Assembly (NCBI GenBank): GCA_026785965.1 | Contig: JAJAYY010000142.1 | Location: 1 to 9,210 of the forward strand | Source: Sphingomonas bacterium | GTDB taxonomy: Bacteria > Pseudomonadota > Alphaproteobacteria > Sphingomonadales > Sphingomonadaceae | Length of the DNA stretch: 9,210 nucleotides | Reading direction: 5' to 3' | Part shown: positions 1 to 6,837 of the stretch, in pieces | Position numbering within the stretch: the stretch's first letter is position 1 | Layout: every line of letters begins with the position of its first letter | Notes under the pieces: generated by a model | What the model was told of the DNA's origin: nothing | Databases searched by the model: none | The model's input: only the letters and a program-made list of their open reading frames with translations | Translations under genes and position numbers: made by a program

Positions 1-1272
1 CGTCGCGCCCTCGGCATCGGCGGCGCGCGCGATCACCAGCATATCGCCAAGCGCCTCGGCCAGCGGCGGCATCTCGGCGCCGACGAGGATCAGATGCTCG
101 ATCCCCGCCGCGCGCACCGCCGGGGCGAGCGCGGCGTGGAGCGCGTCGGCCTGCTCGCCCAGTTCGCGCATCGGCCCGAGCACCGCGATCCGCCGCTCGA
201 CCTCGCGCTCGGCGCCGAGCGACTCGAGCGTTGCCGCCATCGACGCCGGATTGGCGTTGTAGCTTTCGTCGATCAGCAGATAGGTCCCGCCTTCGACCGC
301 CAATAAGTGGCGCTCGCCGCGACCCTTCAATCCGCCCATGTCGGCCAGCGCCAGCCCGGCGATGGCGAGGTCGCCGCCGACCGCCTCGACCACTGCAAGC
401 ACGGCGAGGGAATTGGACACCCAATGGTCGCCGCGCTGGGCGATGGTGAAGGTCAGTTCGCTGTCGAGCAGCCGCGCGGTGACCAGGCTCCCGCCATTGC
501 TTGAGCGCACCGCGTGGACCGCCGTGACGTCGGCCTCGCCGCGGCCGAAGGTGATGGTGCGCTCGGCGTGGCGCAGTGCGGCCTTGACCAGGCGGTCGCG
601 GTGCGGCGTATCCTCGGGAACGATCGCCACCCCGTCGGGCTCGAGCCCCTCGAAGATCTCGGCCTTGGCGTCGGCGATCGCCTCGATCGATCCCAGATTC
701 TCGATGTGCGCCGAGGCGATGGCCGTGACCAGCGCAACGTGCGGGCGCACCAGGCGGGTCAGCGCGGCGATTTCGCCGGCGTGGTTCATGCCCAATTCGA
801 GCACCGCAAATTCGGATCCGCGCGGCATCCGCGCCAGGCTCAGCGGGACCCCGGTATGATTGTTGTAGCTCTTGGCCGAGCGATGGCCCGCGCCGCGCGC
901 ATAGCGTTCGAGCGCGGCGTAAAGCGCTTCCTTGGTCGATGTCTTGCCGACCGATCCGGTGATCCCGATCACGGTCCCGCTGATCCTCGCCCGTGCCGCG
1001 ATCGCAAGGTCGGTCAATGCCTGCGCGACGTCGGCGACGAGGATGTGCGGACCCTCTACCGGCTGGCTGACCAGCGCCGCGGCCGCTCCCGCTGCGAACG
1101 CCCCGGCGACGAACTGATGCCCGTCGGTCACGCTGCCCGGCATCGCCACGAACAGATCGCCCGCGCCGACCTCGCGGCTGTCGAAGGTCACTCCGGTTGC
1201 CTCGAACCTTGCGCCGTGGAGCGTCCCGCCGGTCGCGGCGACGATCTCGTCTGAGGTCCACAGCGCGCTCAC
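1..1272 (-). CDS. murF: UDP-N-acetylmuramoyl-tripeptide--D-alanyl-D-alanine ligase MurF (3' end missing)
   Basis: This cytoplasmic Mur ligase uses ATP to join D-Ala-D-Ala to UDP-MurNAc-tripeptide, the last cytoplasmic step of muropeptide building. 424 codons are visible and the gene runs off the left edge. E. coli MurF has about 450 residues, so only a few dozen are missing. Visible motifs are the ATP P-loop GITGSVGKTS (about 103-112, Lys110), KSYNNHTGVP (134-143), ELGMNHAGEI (159-168), the AKAEIF segment around 202 where family members carry a carbamylated lysine, and DESYNANPASM (335-345). The start is a GTG at 1272-1270 that overlaps the murE TGA in the string GTGA. A GGGAG ribosome site lies 8 bases upstream, inside murE, so coupling to murE is likely. 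The visible reading frame is intact. Confidence 0.95.
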   Translation of the reverse strand, partial: MSALWTSDEIVAATGGTLHGARFEATGVTFDSREVGAGDLFVAMPGSVTDGHQFVAGAFAAGAAAALVSQPVEGPHILVADVAQALTDLAIAARARISGTVIGITGSVGKTSTKEALYAALERYARGAGHRSAKSYNNHTGVPLSLARMPRGSEFAVLELGMNHAGEIAALTRLVRPHVALVTAIASAHIENLGSIEAIADAKAEIFEGLEPDGVAIVPEDTPHRDRLVKAALRHAERTITFGRGEADVTAVHAVRSSNGGSLVTARLLDSELTFTIAQRGDHWVSNSLAVLAVVEAVGGDLAIAGLALADMGGLKGRGERHLLAVEGGTYLLIDESYNANPASMAATLESLGAEREVERRIAVLGPMRELGEQADALHAALAPAVRAAGIEHLILVGAEMPPLAEALGDMLVIARAADAEGAT

Positions 1273-2696
1273 GCCGCGCACTCCCGGGCAACCGCCACAT
1301 CATCGAACGCGAGCAATTGGTCGCCGACGATCTGGCCTTGCTCATGGCCCTTGCCCGCGACCAGCACGATGTCGCCCGCCTTGGCCATCGCGATCGCTGC
1401 GGCAATCGCCTCGCGGCGGTCGCCGATCTCGCGCGCGCCGGGCGCTCCGGCCAGCAATGCGCGACGGATCGCGGCGGGATCCTCGCTGCGCGGATTGTCG
1501 TCGGTGACGATCACAACCTCGCTCAGCCGTGCCGCGACCGCGCCCATTTCAGAGCGCTTGCCTTCGTCGCGGTCGCCGCCGGCGCCGATCACGCTGATCA
1601 TCCGGCCGCCTTCGGCAGTCGCGACATGCGGGCGCAGCGCGGCGATCGCCGCCTCGATCGCGTCGGGGGTGTGGGCATAATCGACATAGACCGGCGCTCC
1701 GGCGCGGGTGATGACCGCGCGCTCGAGCCGTCCGTGCACCGGCGCGATCCGGCCCATCGCGACCAGCGTCGCCGCCCACTCGCCCCCGGTCGCGAGCGTC
1801 AGTCCCGCCGCGACCAGCACGTTGGCCGCCTGGTAGGCGCCAATCAGCGGCAGACTGAGCCGATGCTCGCGGCCGTCATGGCGCAGCACGAGCTGCTGGC
1901 CGAGCGGGGTCGAACAGCGGCTGACCAGCGCGATCGTCTCGCCCGCCTCGCCCACGCTCAGCACATTCAGCCCGCGTGCTGTGGCCCGCGCCATCACCTC
2001 GCCCGATTTAGCATCGTCGGCCCACACCACCGCCGCGCCGTCGCTCGCCACGACTTCATCGAACAAGCGCATCTTGGCCGCGAAATAAGCGTCCATGTCA
2101 CGGTGATAATCGAGGTGGTCGCGGCTCAGATTGGTGAACGCCGCGGCGTGGACCGGCACGCCCTCGGCGCGAAATTGATCGAGCCCGTGCGACGACGCTT
2201 CATAAGCGACGTGGCTGATCCCCATCCGCCGCATCCCCGCCATGTTGGCAAGGAAGGTGACGATGTCGGGGCTGGTCAGCCCGGTCTTGACCTGGTCGTC
2301 GGCGGTGGTCACGCCGAGCGTCCCGATCGAGGCCGAGCGATGCCCCGCCATGCGCCACATCTGGCGGGTCAGTTCGACGGTCGAGGTCTTGCCGTTGGTC
2401 CCGGTCACCGCGACCACCGTGTCGGGATAAGGCGCGAAAAATTTTGCCGCCAGCTCGGCGAAGCGCTGGCGCGGTTCGGCGGCGGCGAGGTGTGCTGCGC
2501 CGCTGACCGATGCTTCGGGCCGCGCGACCACCGCGATCGCGCCGCGCCTGACTGCTTCGCCGATGAAATCCTCGCCGTTGAAGCGTGCGCCCTTGAACGC
2601 GCCGAACACGTTGCCCGGCGCGACCTGGCGATGGTCGAGCGCGAAGCCCGTCACCACGGAATCGCTGACGATGCCGGCAAGATCGCCCAATCGCAT
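1269..2696 (-). CDS. murE: UDP-N-acetylmuramoyl-L-alanyl-D-glutamate--2,6-diaminopimelate ligase MurE
   Basis: This cytoplasmic Mur ligase adds the third residue of the peptidoglycan stem peptide to UDP-MurNAc-L-Ala-D-Glu using ATP. It has 475 residues, normal for the family. The N-terminal substrate domain covers about 1-90. The P-loop VTGTNGKTS is at 97-105 (Lys103). TSPD (141-144) and YEASSHGLD (165-173) follow. NLSRDHLDYH (189-198) and the AAKMRLF segment, with the likely carbamylated Lys208, are in the central domain. YVDYAHTPDA is at 337-346. The C-terminal domain carries DNPR at 400-403, the signature of enzymes that select meso-diaminopimelate over lysine, and GKGHE at 448-452. The ATG lies 6 bases past the ftsI stop, with an AAGG that partly overlaps that stop as a weak ribosome site. 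The gene ends in a 4-base overlap with murF. Confidence 0.97.
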   Translation of the reverse strand: MRLGDLAGIVSDSVVTGFALDHRQVAPGNVFGAFKGARFNGEDFIGEAVRRGAIAVVARPEASVSGAAHLAAAEPRQRFAELAAKFFAPYPDTVVAVTGTNGKTSTVELTRQMWRMAGHRSASIGTLGVTTADDQVKTGLTSPDIVTFLANMAGMRRMGISHVAYEASSHGLDQFRAEGVPVHAAAFTNLSRDHLDYHRDMDAYFAAKMRLFDEVVASDGAAVVWADDAKSGEVMARATARGLNVLSVGEAGETIALVSRCSTPLGQQLVLRHDGREHRLSLPLIGAYQAANVLVAAGLTLATGGEWAATLVAMGRIAPVHGRLERAVITRAGAPVYVDYAHTPDAIEAAIAALRPHVATAEGGRMISVIGAGGDRDEGKRSEMGAVAARLSEVVIVTDDNPRSEDPAAIRRALLAGAPGAREIGDRREAIAAAIAMAKAGDIVLVAGKGHEQGQIVGDQLLAFDDVAVARECAA

Positions 2697-2702
2697 CCCG
2701 CC

Positions 2703-4412
2703 TTACTCGCCTTTTTCGTGCACGTAGGGAAGCACTTCGGCCATGTTCGGCTCGCGCTTCTTGTCCGGGCGGACGCCGAGCATCGGCGCGATCCGGCTGA
2801 CCGTGCGGCTGACCACCGGGGCGACGTTCCAGCCCGCGGTGTGGAAGCCGAAGGTGGTCGCGGTCGCCTTGGGATCGTCAAGCATGGTGACGATCACGTA
2901 GCGCGGCTCTTCCATCGGGAACACGCCGGCGAAGGTCGTCACCACCGCGCTCGAAGTATATCGGCCATTGAGCAATTTTTCGGCGGTGCCGGTCTTGCCG
3001 CCGACCCGATATCCCGGCGCGTCGGCATTCTTGCCGGTGCCCTTGGTTACCACCAGCCGCAGCAGCGCCCGCATCTTGTAGCTGGTATCTTCGGAAAAGA
3101 CGCGGTGTCCGGGACCGACCTTGTGGCCCGGGCCGACCTTGAGGATCGTCGCCGGACGGAAAATCCCGCCGTTGAACAGCGCCGCATAGCCGCTCGCCAG
3201 ATGGAGCGGGGTAACCGCGATGCCGTGACCGTAGCCGACAGTCAGCGTCTCGATCAGGTTCCAATTCTTGCCCGGGGTCAGCGTCCGCCCGCGCTCGCGC
3301 AATTCGATCTCGACCTTGTCGAGGAAGCCCATTTTCTTGAGGAACGCCTTCTGCCGCGTCGCGCCGACCTGCTGGGCGATCTGGGCGGTGCCGATATTCG
3401 AGCTTTCCGTCATGATTTCGGCGACCGAGCAGGCGCGTCCGAACGGATGGGTGTCGTTGATAACCCGCCCGGCGATGTGCAGTTCGCGCGGGCAATTGTA
3501 CATTTGCCCCATCGATTTGATGATCCCCGAATCCATCGCCATCGCGACCGTGAACGGCTTGAACGTCGAACCGAGTTCGTAAACCCCGAGCGTGGCGCGG
3601 TTGAAACGCGCTTCGGGGCTGCCCTTGCCCGCCGCATTGGGATTGAGCTGCGGCAGCGAGGTCATCGCCAAAATTTCGCCGGTGTGGATGTCCATGATGA
3701 TCCCGGCCGCGCCGATCGCCGAAAATTCGGTCATCGCGGCGTTGAGCTCATGCTCGAGCGCCTGCTGGATCTTGCTCGAGATCGACAGCGTCAGCGGCTG
3801 ACCGCGCTGGGCGGGATCGCGCAGCCGGTCGTTGAACGCGCGCTCGACCCCGGCGCTGCCATTGCCGTCGACGTCGGTGAAGCCGAGCACATGCGCGCCA
3901 AGCGCGGTCTGCGGGTACAGCCGGTCGGGCTCGCGCGACAGCGCCAGCCCGGGTTCGCCGAGTGCGTTGATCGCGTCGACCAGCCCCGGCGCAGCGCGGC
4001 GCCGCAGATAATAGAATTTGCGGTCCGACCGCAGCATCGCGAGGTAGGTCGCCGAATCGCGCTCGGGCATCAATACGGCCAGCTTCTGCGCCAGGTCGAG
4101 CTTGTTGCCGATCACCGCTTTGGGCTGGATGCCGATCGTCCACGCGTCGATCGTCCGCGCCAGCGCCTGGCCGTCGCGATCGACGATGTCGCCGCGCTCG
4201 GGCGCAAAATCGAGCGTCCCGCCTTTGCGCCCGGCATGGTCCCCGAACGCGGCGAGATAGAATAATCGCAGCACGATCAAGGCAACGATCCCGCCATAGA
4301 TCAGCATCCCGATCATCAGGCGCTGATGCATCACCGCCAGGATCTGACGGCGCTGTCCGACCAGGCGGAGCCGCTCGGGCCGTGCGACGAGAGCGGGGGT
4401 CGGAGCGTTCAT
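2703..4412 (-). CDS. ftsI: Septal peptidoglycan transpeptidase FtsI (PBP3)
   Basis: This class B penicillin-binding protein cross-links septal peptidoglycan during division, partnered in the divisome with FtsW and the FtsQLB complex. It has 569 residues (E. coli 588). A short cytoplasmic N-terminus is followed by one membrane segment at about 33-53. A pedestal domain starts with the RGDIVDRDGQ-type motif (73-82). The transpeptidase domain has all three catalytic motifs: STFK (282-285, nucleophile Ser282), SSN (337-339) and KTGT (473-476). No PASTA domain is seen. Residues 425-436 hold a six-residue tandem repeat, listed separately. The ATG shares its A with the ftsL stop (TGATG) and no clear ribosome site precedes it, so translation probably depends on reinitiation after ftsL. 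Confidence 0.96.
   Translation of the reverse strand: MNAPTPALVARPERLRLVGQRRQILAVMHQRLMIGMLIYGGIVALIVLRLFYLAAFGDHAGRKGGTLDFAPERGDIVDRDGQALARTIDAWTIGIQPKAVIGNKLDLAQKLAVLMPERDSATYLAMLRSDRKFYYLRRRAAPGLVDAINALGEPGLALSREPDRLYPQTALGAHVLGFTDVDGNGSAGVERAFNDRLRDPAQRGQPLTLSISSKIQQALEHELNAAMTEFSAIGAAGIIMDIHTGEILAMTSLPQLNPNAAGKGSPEARFNRATLGVYELGSTFKPFTVAMAMDSGIIKSMGQMYNCPRELHIAGRVINDTHPFGRACSVAEIMTESSNIGTAQIAQQVGATRQKAFLKKMGFLDKVEIELRERGRTLTPGKNWNLIETLTVGYGHGIAVTPLHLASGYAALFNGGIFRPATILKVGPGHKVGPGHRVFSEDTSYKMRALLRLVVTKGTGKNADAPGYRVGGKTGTAEKLLNGRYTSSAVVTTFAGVFPMEEPRYVIVTMLDDPKATATTFGFHTAGWNVAPVVSRTVSRIAPMLGVRPDKKREPNMAEVLPYVHEKGE
3105..3140 (-). repeat. 18-bp imperfect tandem repeat inside ftsI
   Basis: Two adjacent 18-bp units, 3105-3122 and 3123-3140, match at 15 of 18 positions. 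Each encodes Lys-Val-Gly-Pro-Gly-His (residues 425-436 of FtsI). All three differences are silent. The repeat lies in the transpeptidase domain, between the SSN and KTGT motifs, in a loop-like Gly/Pro stretch. It looks like an in-frame duplication that has since drifted at silent sites. Confidence 0.85.
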
Positions 4413-5113
4413 CAGTGGGAGCCGGGATCCTTGGTGGTGGCGGAGGCGGTTCGGGACGAGCCCGCGCTGGCCCCGCTCTTGGCCTTGCGCGCCGCCGCCG
4501 ACAAGGGGGCGAGCGGGTCGGCCATCGCGGTTTTGACGGGCTTCGTCGCAGTCGCGGGCTTGATGGTCGGCGTCGCACTGGCCCCCTTGGACTTGGCGGT
4601 CGGGGTGAAGGCGGGCACGACCGGCTTGGCCGCACGCGGCTCGATGGCGGCGCGGATCTCGGCCGCGGTCGGCTTCGAATAGCTGGCGACGTGCATCATC
4701 TCGCCGAGCGGGCGTGAGGCGCGCGGCGGCGGCGTGCCGCTGTCGTCGCTGATCACCGGGATGCGCGGCGCAATCTGGGCCGAGGCCAGCACCACCGGGG
4801 CGTCGACCGTCGCGGCGCGCTCGGGCTTGGTCAGCGTCGCGAGCTGGAAGGCGCCATCGACGAACTGGTCCGCGCTCGGCACCGACAGGCGGATGACCTT
4901 GACGTTCCAGCGCTCGAGCTGGGCCAGCCGGCCGCGCGTGCCGATCTCGGTTTCGAGCAAGCGGATGTCGCGCTTGGCAAGGACGATCTTATTCTCGACG
5001 CCCTGCAGCGCGGCGCGTTCCGACGCCACCCGCAGGCTGACGAGGTAGCAACCCAGCGCGGCGCTGGCGATCGCCCCGACCATGAATACCGACCGGAAAC
5101 CACGCGCGCTCAT
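4412..5113 (-). CDS. ftsL: FtsL-like divisome protein with a long Ala/Pro/Lys-rich periplasmic tail
   Basis: FtsL is a single-pass membrane protein that, with FtsB and FtsQ, recruits and activates the FtsWI septal synthase. The call rests on position between rsmH and ftsI and on layout: a short N-terminus, a membrane segment at about 8-26, a charged helical coiled-coil-like stretch at about 30-62, and a family-like segment with LERWN (66-70) and RLSVPS (75-80). The 233 residues are about twice the length of E. coli FtsL (121). Residues from about 100 on are low-complexity, rich in Ala, Pro, Thr, Lys and Ser. The ATG at 5113-5111 is chosen over an in-frame upstream start at 5134 because AGGAG sits 8 bases before it and it overlaps the rsmH stop in ATGA. 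FtsL sequences diverge quickly, so the name depends partly on context. Confidence 0.85.
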   Translation of the reverse strand: MSARGFRSVFMVGAIASAALGCYLVSLRVASERAALQGVENKIVLAKRDIRLLETEIGTRGRLAQLERWNVKVIRLSVPSADQFVDGAFQLATLTKPERAATVDAPVVLASAQIAPRIPVISDDSGTPPPRASRPLGEMMHVASYSKPTAAEIRAAIEPRAAKPVVPAFTPTAKSKGASATPTIKPATATKPVKTAMADPLAPLSAAARKAKSGASAGSSRTASATTKDPGSH

Positions 5114-6069
5114 GCTGCTTTCTCCTGGTCCCACGCGGGCGCATCGGTGCGGACTGCAGTGCGCAGCCGTGCCGAGCGCGCGCGCGGGTTACGGGCCAGC
5201 TCGGCGTCCGACGGGGACAGCGGCTTGGCGACTTGTTCAAAACTGGGGCGGGGACCCGCTGCGGCCAGCGGGCGATGGCGCGATCCCGCCGGGGTCGCGC
5301 CGCTGCGGCTGCGCAGGAAGCGCTTGACGATGCGATCTTCGAGGCTGTGAAAGGTCACCACCGCAAGCCGCCCGCCGGCGCGAAGCGAACGCTCGGCGGC
5401 GCGCAAGCCCTGCTCAAGCTCGTCGAGCTCGGCGTTCAAGTGGATCCGGATCGCCTGGAAGGTGCGCGTCGCGGGGTCGCTTTTCATCCCGGCGTGATGG
5501 CCCAGCGCCTTGCGCACGATCGCCGCCAGCTCGGCGGTGCGGGTCAGTGGCCGCGCCGCAACGATCGCGCGGGCCACGCTGCGCGCGCGTGGTTCCTCGC
5601 CATAGTCGCGGATGACGCGCGCGATCTCGGCCTCGTCGGCCTCGTTCAGAAATTCCGCCGCGCTCTGCCCCGACTGGCTCATCCGCATGTCGAGCGGGCC
5701 ATCGTTGGAGAAAGAGAAACCGCGATCCGCCTGGTCGAGCTGCATCGACGACACGCCAATGTCGAGCGCCACCCCGTCGACCGGGAGCAGGTCACGCGCC
5801 GCCAGCGCGCGGTCCATCTGCGAAAAGCGTTCATGGATCAACGTCAGGCGCCCACTGCTAATGGCGTCCGGGACGAGCGCGGGGCCGTTCGCGCTCGCCT
5901 CCGGATCGCGATCGAACCCGATCACTCGCCCCGCCCCCGCCCCGAGCAGGGCTTGGGTATAGCCCCCTGCTCCGAACGTACCGTCGACCAGGGTCTCGCC
6001 GGGGACAACGGCGAGGCCCGCAACGACCTCTTTGATCAGCACCGGGACATGCAGCGCGGCCTCGGTCAC
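5110..6069 (-). CDS. rsmH: 16S rRNA (cytosine(1402)-N(4))-methyltransferase RsmH
   Basis: This S-adenosylmethionine-dependent enzyme (also called MraW) methylates N4 of C1402 in 16S rRNA, in the ribosomal P site. It has 319 residues, typical of the family. Visible motifs are HVPVLIKEV (7-15), the SAM-binding [10 protein letters not shown] (29-38), DRDPEA (53-58), [11 protein letters not shown] (102-112), the RGFSF and GPLDMRM stretch (116-130), [13 protein letters not shown] (206-218) and [13 protein letters not shown] (237-249). The start is a GTG at 6069-6067 that overlaps the mraZ TGA in GTGA. A GAGGAG ribosome site at 6083-6078 is 8 bases upstream, which fixes this start. The gene ends in a 4-base overlap with ftsL. 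Confidence 0.97.
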   Translation of the reverse strand: MTEAALHVPVLIKEVVAGLAVVPGETLVDGTFGAGGYTQALLGAGAGRVIGFDRDPEASANGPALVPDAISSGRLTLIHERFSQMDRALAARDLLPVDGVALDIGVSSMQLDQADRGFSFSNDGPLDMRMSQSGQSAAEFLNEADEAEIARVIRDYGEEPRARSVARAIVAARPLTRTAELAAIVRKALGHHAGMKSDPATRTFQAIRIHLNAELDELEQGLRAAERSLRAGGRLAVVTFHSLEDRIVKRFLRSRSGATPAGSRHRPLAAAGPRPSFEQVAKPLSPSDAELARNPRARSARLRTAVRTDAPAWDQEKAA

Positions 6070-6551
6070 AGTCCGCGCTCCTCAAGCCGGAAGCGCGCAA
6101 TGTCCTTCATGTCGTCGGGAATGTTGGCGTCGGCCAGGAACAGTTTGGGATTCCAGATCTGAAAGGTCTCGCCGACACCGATGAACAAAGCGAGGTCTTC
6201 GATCTGGCCCTTGCGGCGCATCATCGGCGGGATCAGCACGCGCCCCGAACTGTCGTACGGCACTTCCTCGGTCGCGCCGAACGCCATCATCGTGCGCCGG
6301 GCATGGTCGATTTCGGCGGCGGGATCGGTTTCCGTTTTCTCGGCAAGCCGCTCGAGCTTGGCGTGCTTGAGCGCGGCGTAAGCGGGATCGTAGGCGCTCA
6401 GCGCGGTGAAGGCGTCATGCTTGGCGAGGACGATCATGCGGGCATCGCCGCGCCGCTCGATCACCTGGCGCAGGAAGGCGGGCACGGAAACGCGGCCCTT
6501 CGCGTCCACCGCGTTCAAAGCACTGCCTTGGAACAGATGCTCTAATGCCAC
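6066..6551 (-). CDS. mraZ: Transcriptional regulator MraZ
   Basis: MraZ is a ring-forming DNA-binding protein of the AbrB/SpoVT-like fold that represses its own dcw operon in species where it has been studied. It has 161 residues. The two half-domains each carry the family motif: DAKGRVSVP at 16-24 and DSSGRVLIP at 100-108. The start is a GTG at 6551-6549 with GGAG six bases upstream. An alternative start could exist, but the family N-terminus ([14 protein letters not shown]) fits this one. It is first in the operon. The leader just upstream holds repeats that could be its own operator. The classic array of regularly spaced TGGG boxes known from E. coli is not obvious here. Confidence 0.95.
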   Translation of the reverse strand: MALEHLFQGSALNAVDAKGRVSVPAFLRQVIERRGDARMIVLAKHDAFTALSAYDPAYAALKHAKLERLAEKTETDPAAEIDHARRTMMAFGATEEVPYDSSGRVLIPPMMRRKGQIEDLALFIGVGETFQIWNPKLFLADANIPDDMKDIARFRLEERGL

Positions 6552-6559
6552 GACCCACT

Positions 6560-6610
6560 CCGTTCGCGCGGCACGGCTTCCCCGTTCGCAAAGGCACGGT
6601 TTTTCCGTGC
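6560..6610 (-). promoter_or_regulatory. Hairpin and direct repeats in the mraZ leader (candidate operator)
   Basis: A perfect palindrome, GCACGG / five-base spacer / CCGTGC, spans 6594-6610, 43-59 bases upstream of the mraZ GTG. The arm CCGTGC occurs again at 6571-6576. In mraZ orientation the stretch also contains a two-part direct repeat: CCGTGCC followed by GCGAACGG at 6599-6582, and again at 6576-6560, with the gap between the parts one base shorter in the second copy. The copies are 22-23 bp apart, about two helical turns, and the second ends on the ribosome site. The repeats are seen directly. Their role as a MraZ or other repressor operator is inference. Confidence 0.5.
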
Positions 6611-6770
6611 GCTCCGCGTCGATTGCCGACTCTGAACAGGTGTGCCCCGCGCTACAGCGACTGTTGGTAACTCATCATCGCGCGGGATACAATGGGATTT
6701 GATGCCATACTTAGGGAATTCATGCCCAATGGCGGATTTACGTCACTTCCGATCCAACAGCTTGGTCCTT

Positions 6771-6785
6771 GTTCCACTGTTGTTC
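6771..6785 (+). promoter_or_regulatory. Candidate LexA (SOS) box, GTTC-N7-GTTC
   Basis: The sequence has GTTC at 6771-6774, seven bases, then GTTC at 6782-6785. This is the direct-repeat form known for LexA boxes in Alphaproteobacteria. The match extends to TTGTTC-N5-TTGTTC (6769-6785). It lies about 220 bases upstream of the mraZ start, in the gap between the GldG-like gene and mraZ. No SOS gene or recognisable small inhibitor gene is seen beside it. An exact eight-base match could arise by chance in a window this size, but less easily in this one short gap. Confidence 0.45.
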
Positions 6786-6787
6786 TT

Positions 6788-6814
6788 GGTGGACAAGCCT
6801 GTGGATAAGCTTGT
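6788..6814 (-). promoter_or_regulatory. DnaA box in an inverted repeat, with a second DnaA-like box
   Basis: On the minus strand 6808-6800 reads TTATCCACA, the perfect DnaA consensus. It is flanked by an inverted repeat, ACAAGC at 6793-6798 and GCTTGT at 6809-6814. Twelve bases away, 6796-6788 reads TTGTCCACC, a two-mismatch box in the same orientation. A third, weaker TGTG start at 6812 continues the 12-bp phase. A further near-copy of the CTTGTCCAC arm, with one extra T, is at 6768-6777 in the opposite orientation. DnaA acts on such boxes at origins and as a transcription factor. Only one box is perfect, so a DnaA-responsive regulatory site seems likelier than an origin. Confidence 0.5.
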
Positions 6815-6837
6815 GAGCAGCGGCGCGCGGGCGATTC

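Larger units (their letters stand above)
6552..6837. other. 286-bp intergenic region upstream of the mraZ operon
   Basis: This gap lies between the stop of the GldG-like gene and the mraZ start and must carry the dcw promoter unless transcription enters from upstream. Its central part (about 6680-6800) is clearly less GC-rich than the flanking genes. Besides the LexA-like, DnaA and mraZ-leader elements listed separately, it contains a GANTC site at 6628-6632, and two more lie at its right edge (6833-6837 and 6850-6854). I could not place a convincing -35/-10 pair or a terminator for the upstream gene. A 23-codon minus-strand ATG frame (6723-6652) has no ribosome site and codon use unlike the genes, so it is not called. 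Confidence 0.7.

Noticed and set aside
514..1254. Plus-strand frame of 246 codons antisense to murF
   Set aside because: murF motifs are clear on the other strand; this is another composition shadow.
1197..4265. Plus-strand open frame of 1022 codons antisense to murE and ftsI
   Set aside because: It runs opposite two well-supported genes and is rich in Arg, His, Asp and Ala with no domain. In GC-rich DNA such long antisense frames arise from codon bias. No ribosome site or promoter supports it.
5233..6162. Plus-strand frame of 309 codons antisense to rsmH
   Set aside because: It is a shadow of rsmH: composition is Arg-rich and no motif is seen.
6652..6723. 23-codon minus-strand frame between the LexA-like box and mraZ, considered as an SOS-induced small division inhibitor
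   Set aside because: It has no ribosome site, is not hydrophobic like known small alphaproteobacterial inhibitors, and its third-base composition is unlike neighbouring genes.
6768..6797. parS-like site (TGTTCCAC ... GTGGACA)
   Set aside because: The arms are separated by 11 bases and are not a contiguous 16-bp palindrome as parS requires.
6755..6820. Chromosomal replication origin
   Set aside because: Only one perfect DnaA box, no clear AT-rich unwinding element and no origin-linked genes such as dnaA, hemE or parAB in the window. Kept only as a low-probability alternative.
6552..6837. CtrA site (TTAA-N7-TTAA or TTAACCAT)
   Set aside because: No full or near-full match is seen; only a TTACCA fragment occurs.
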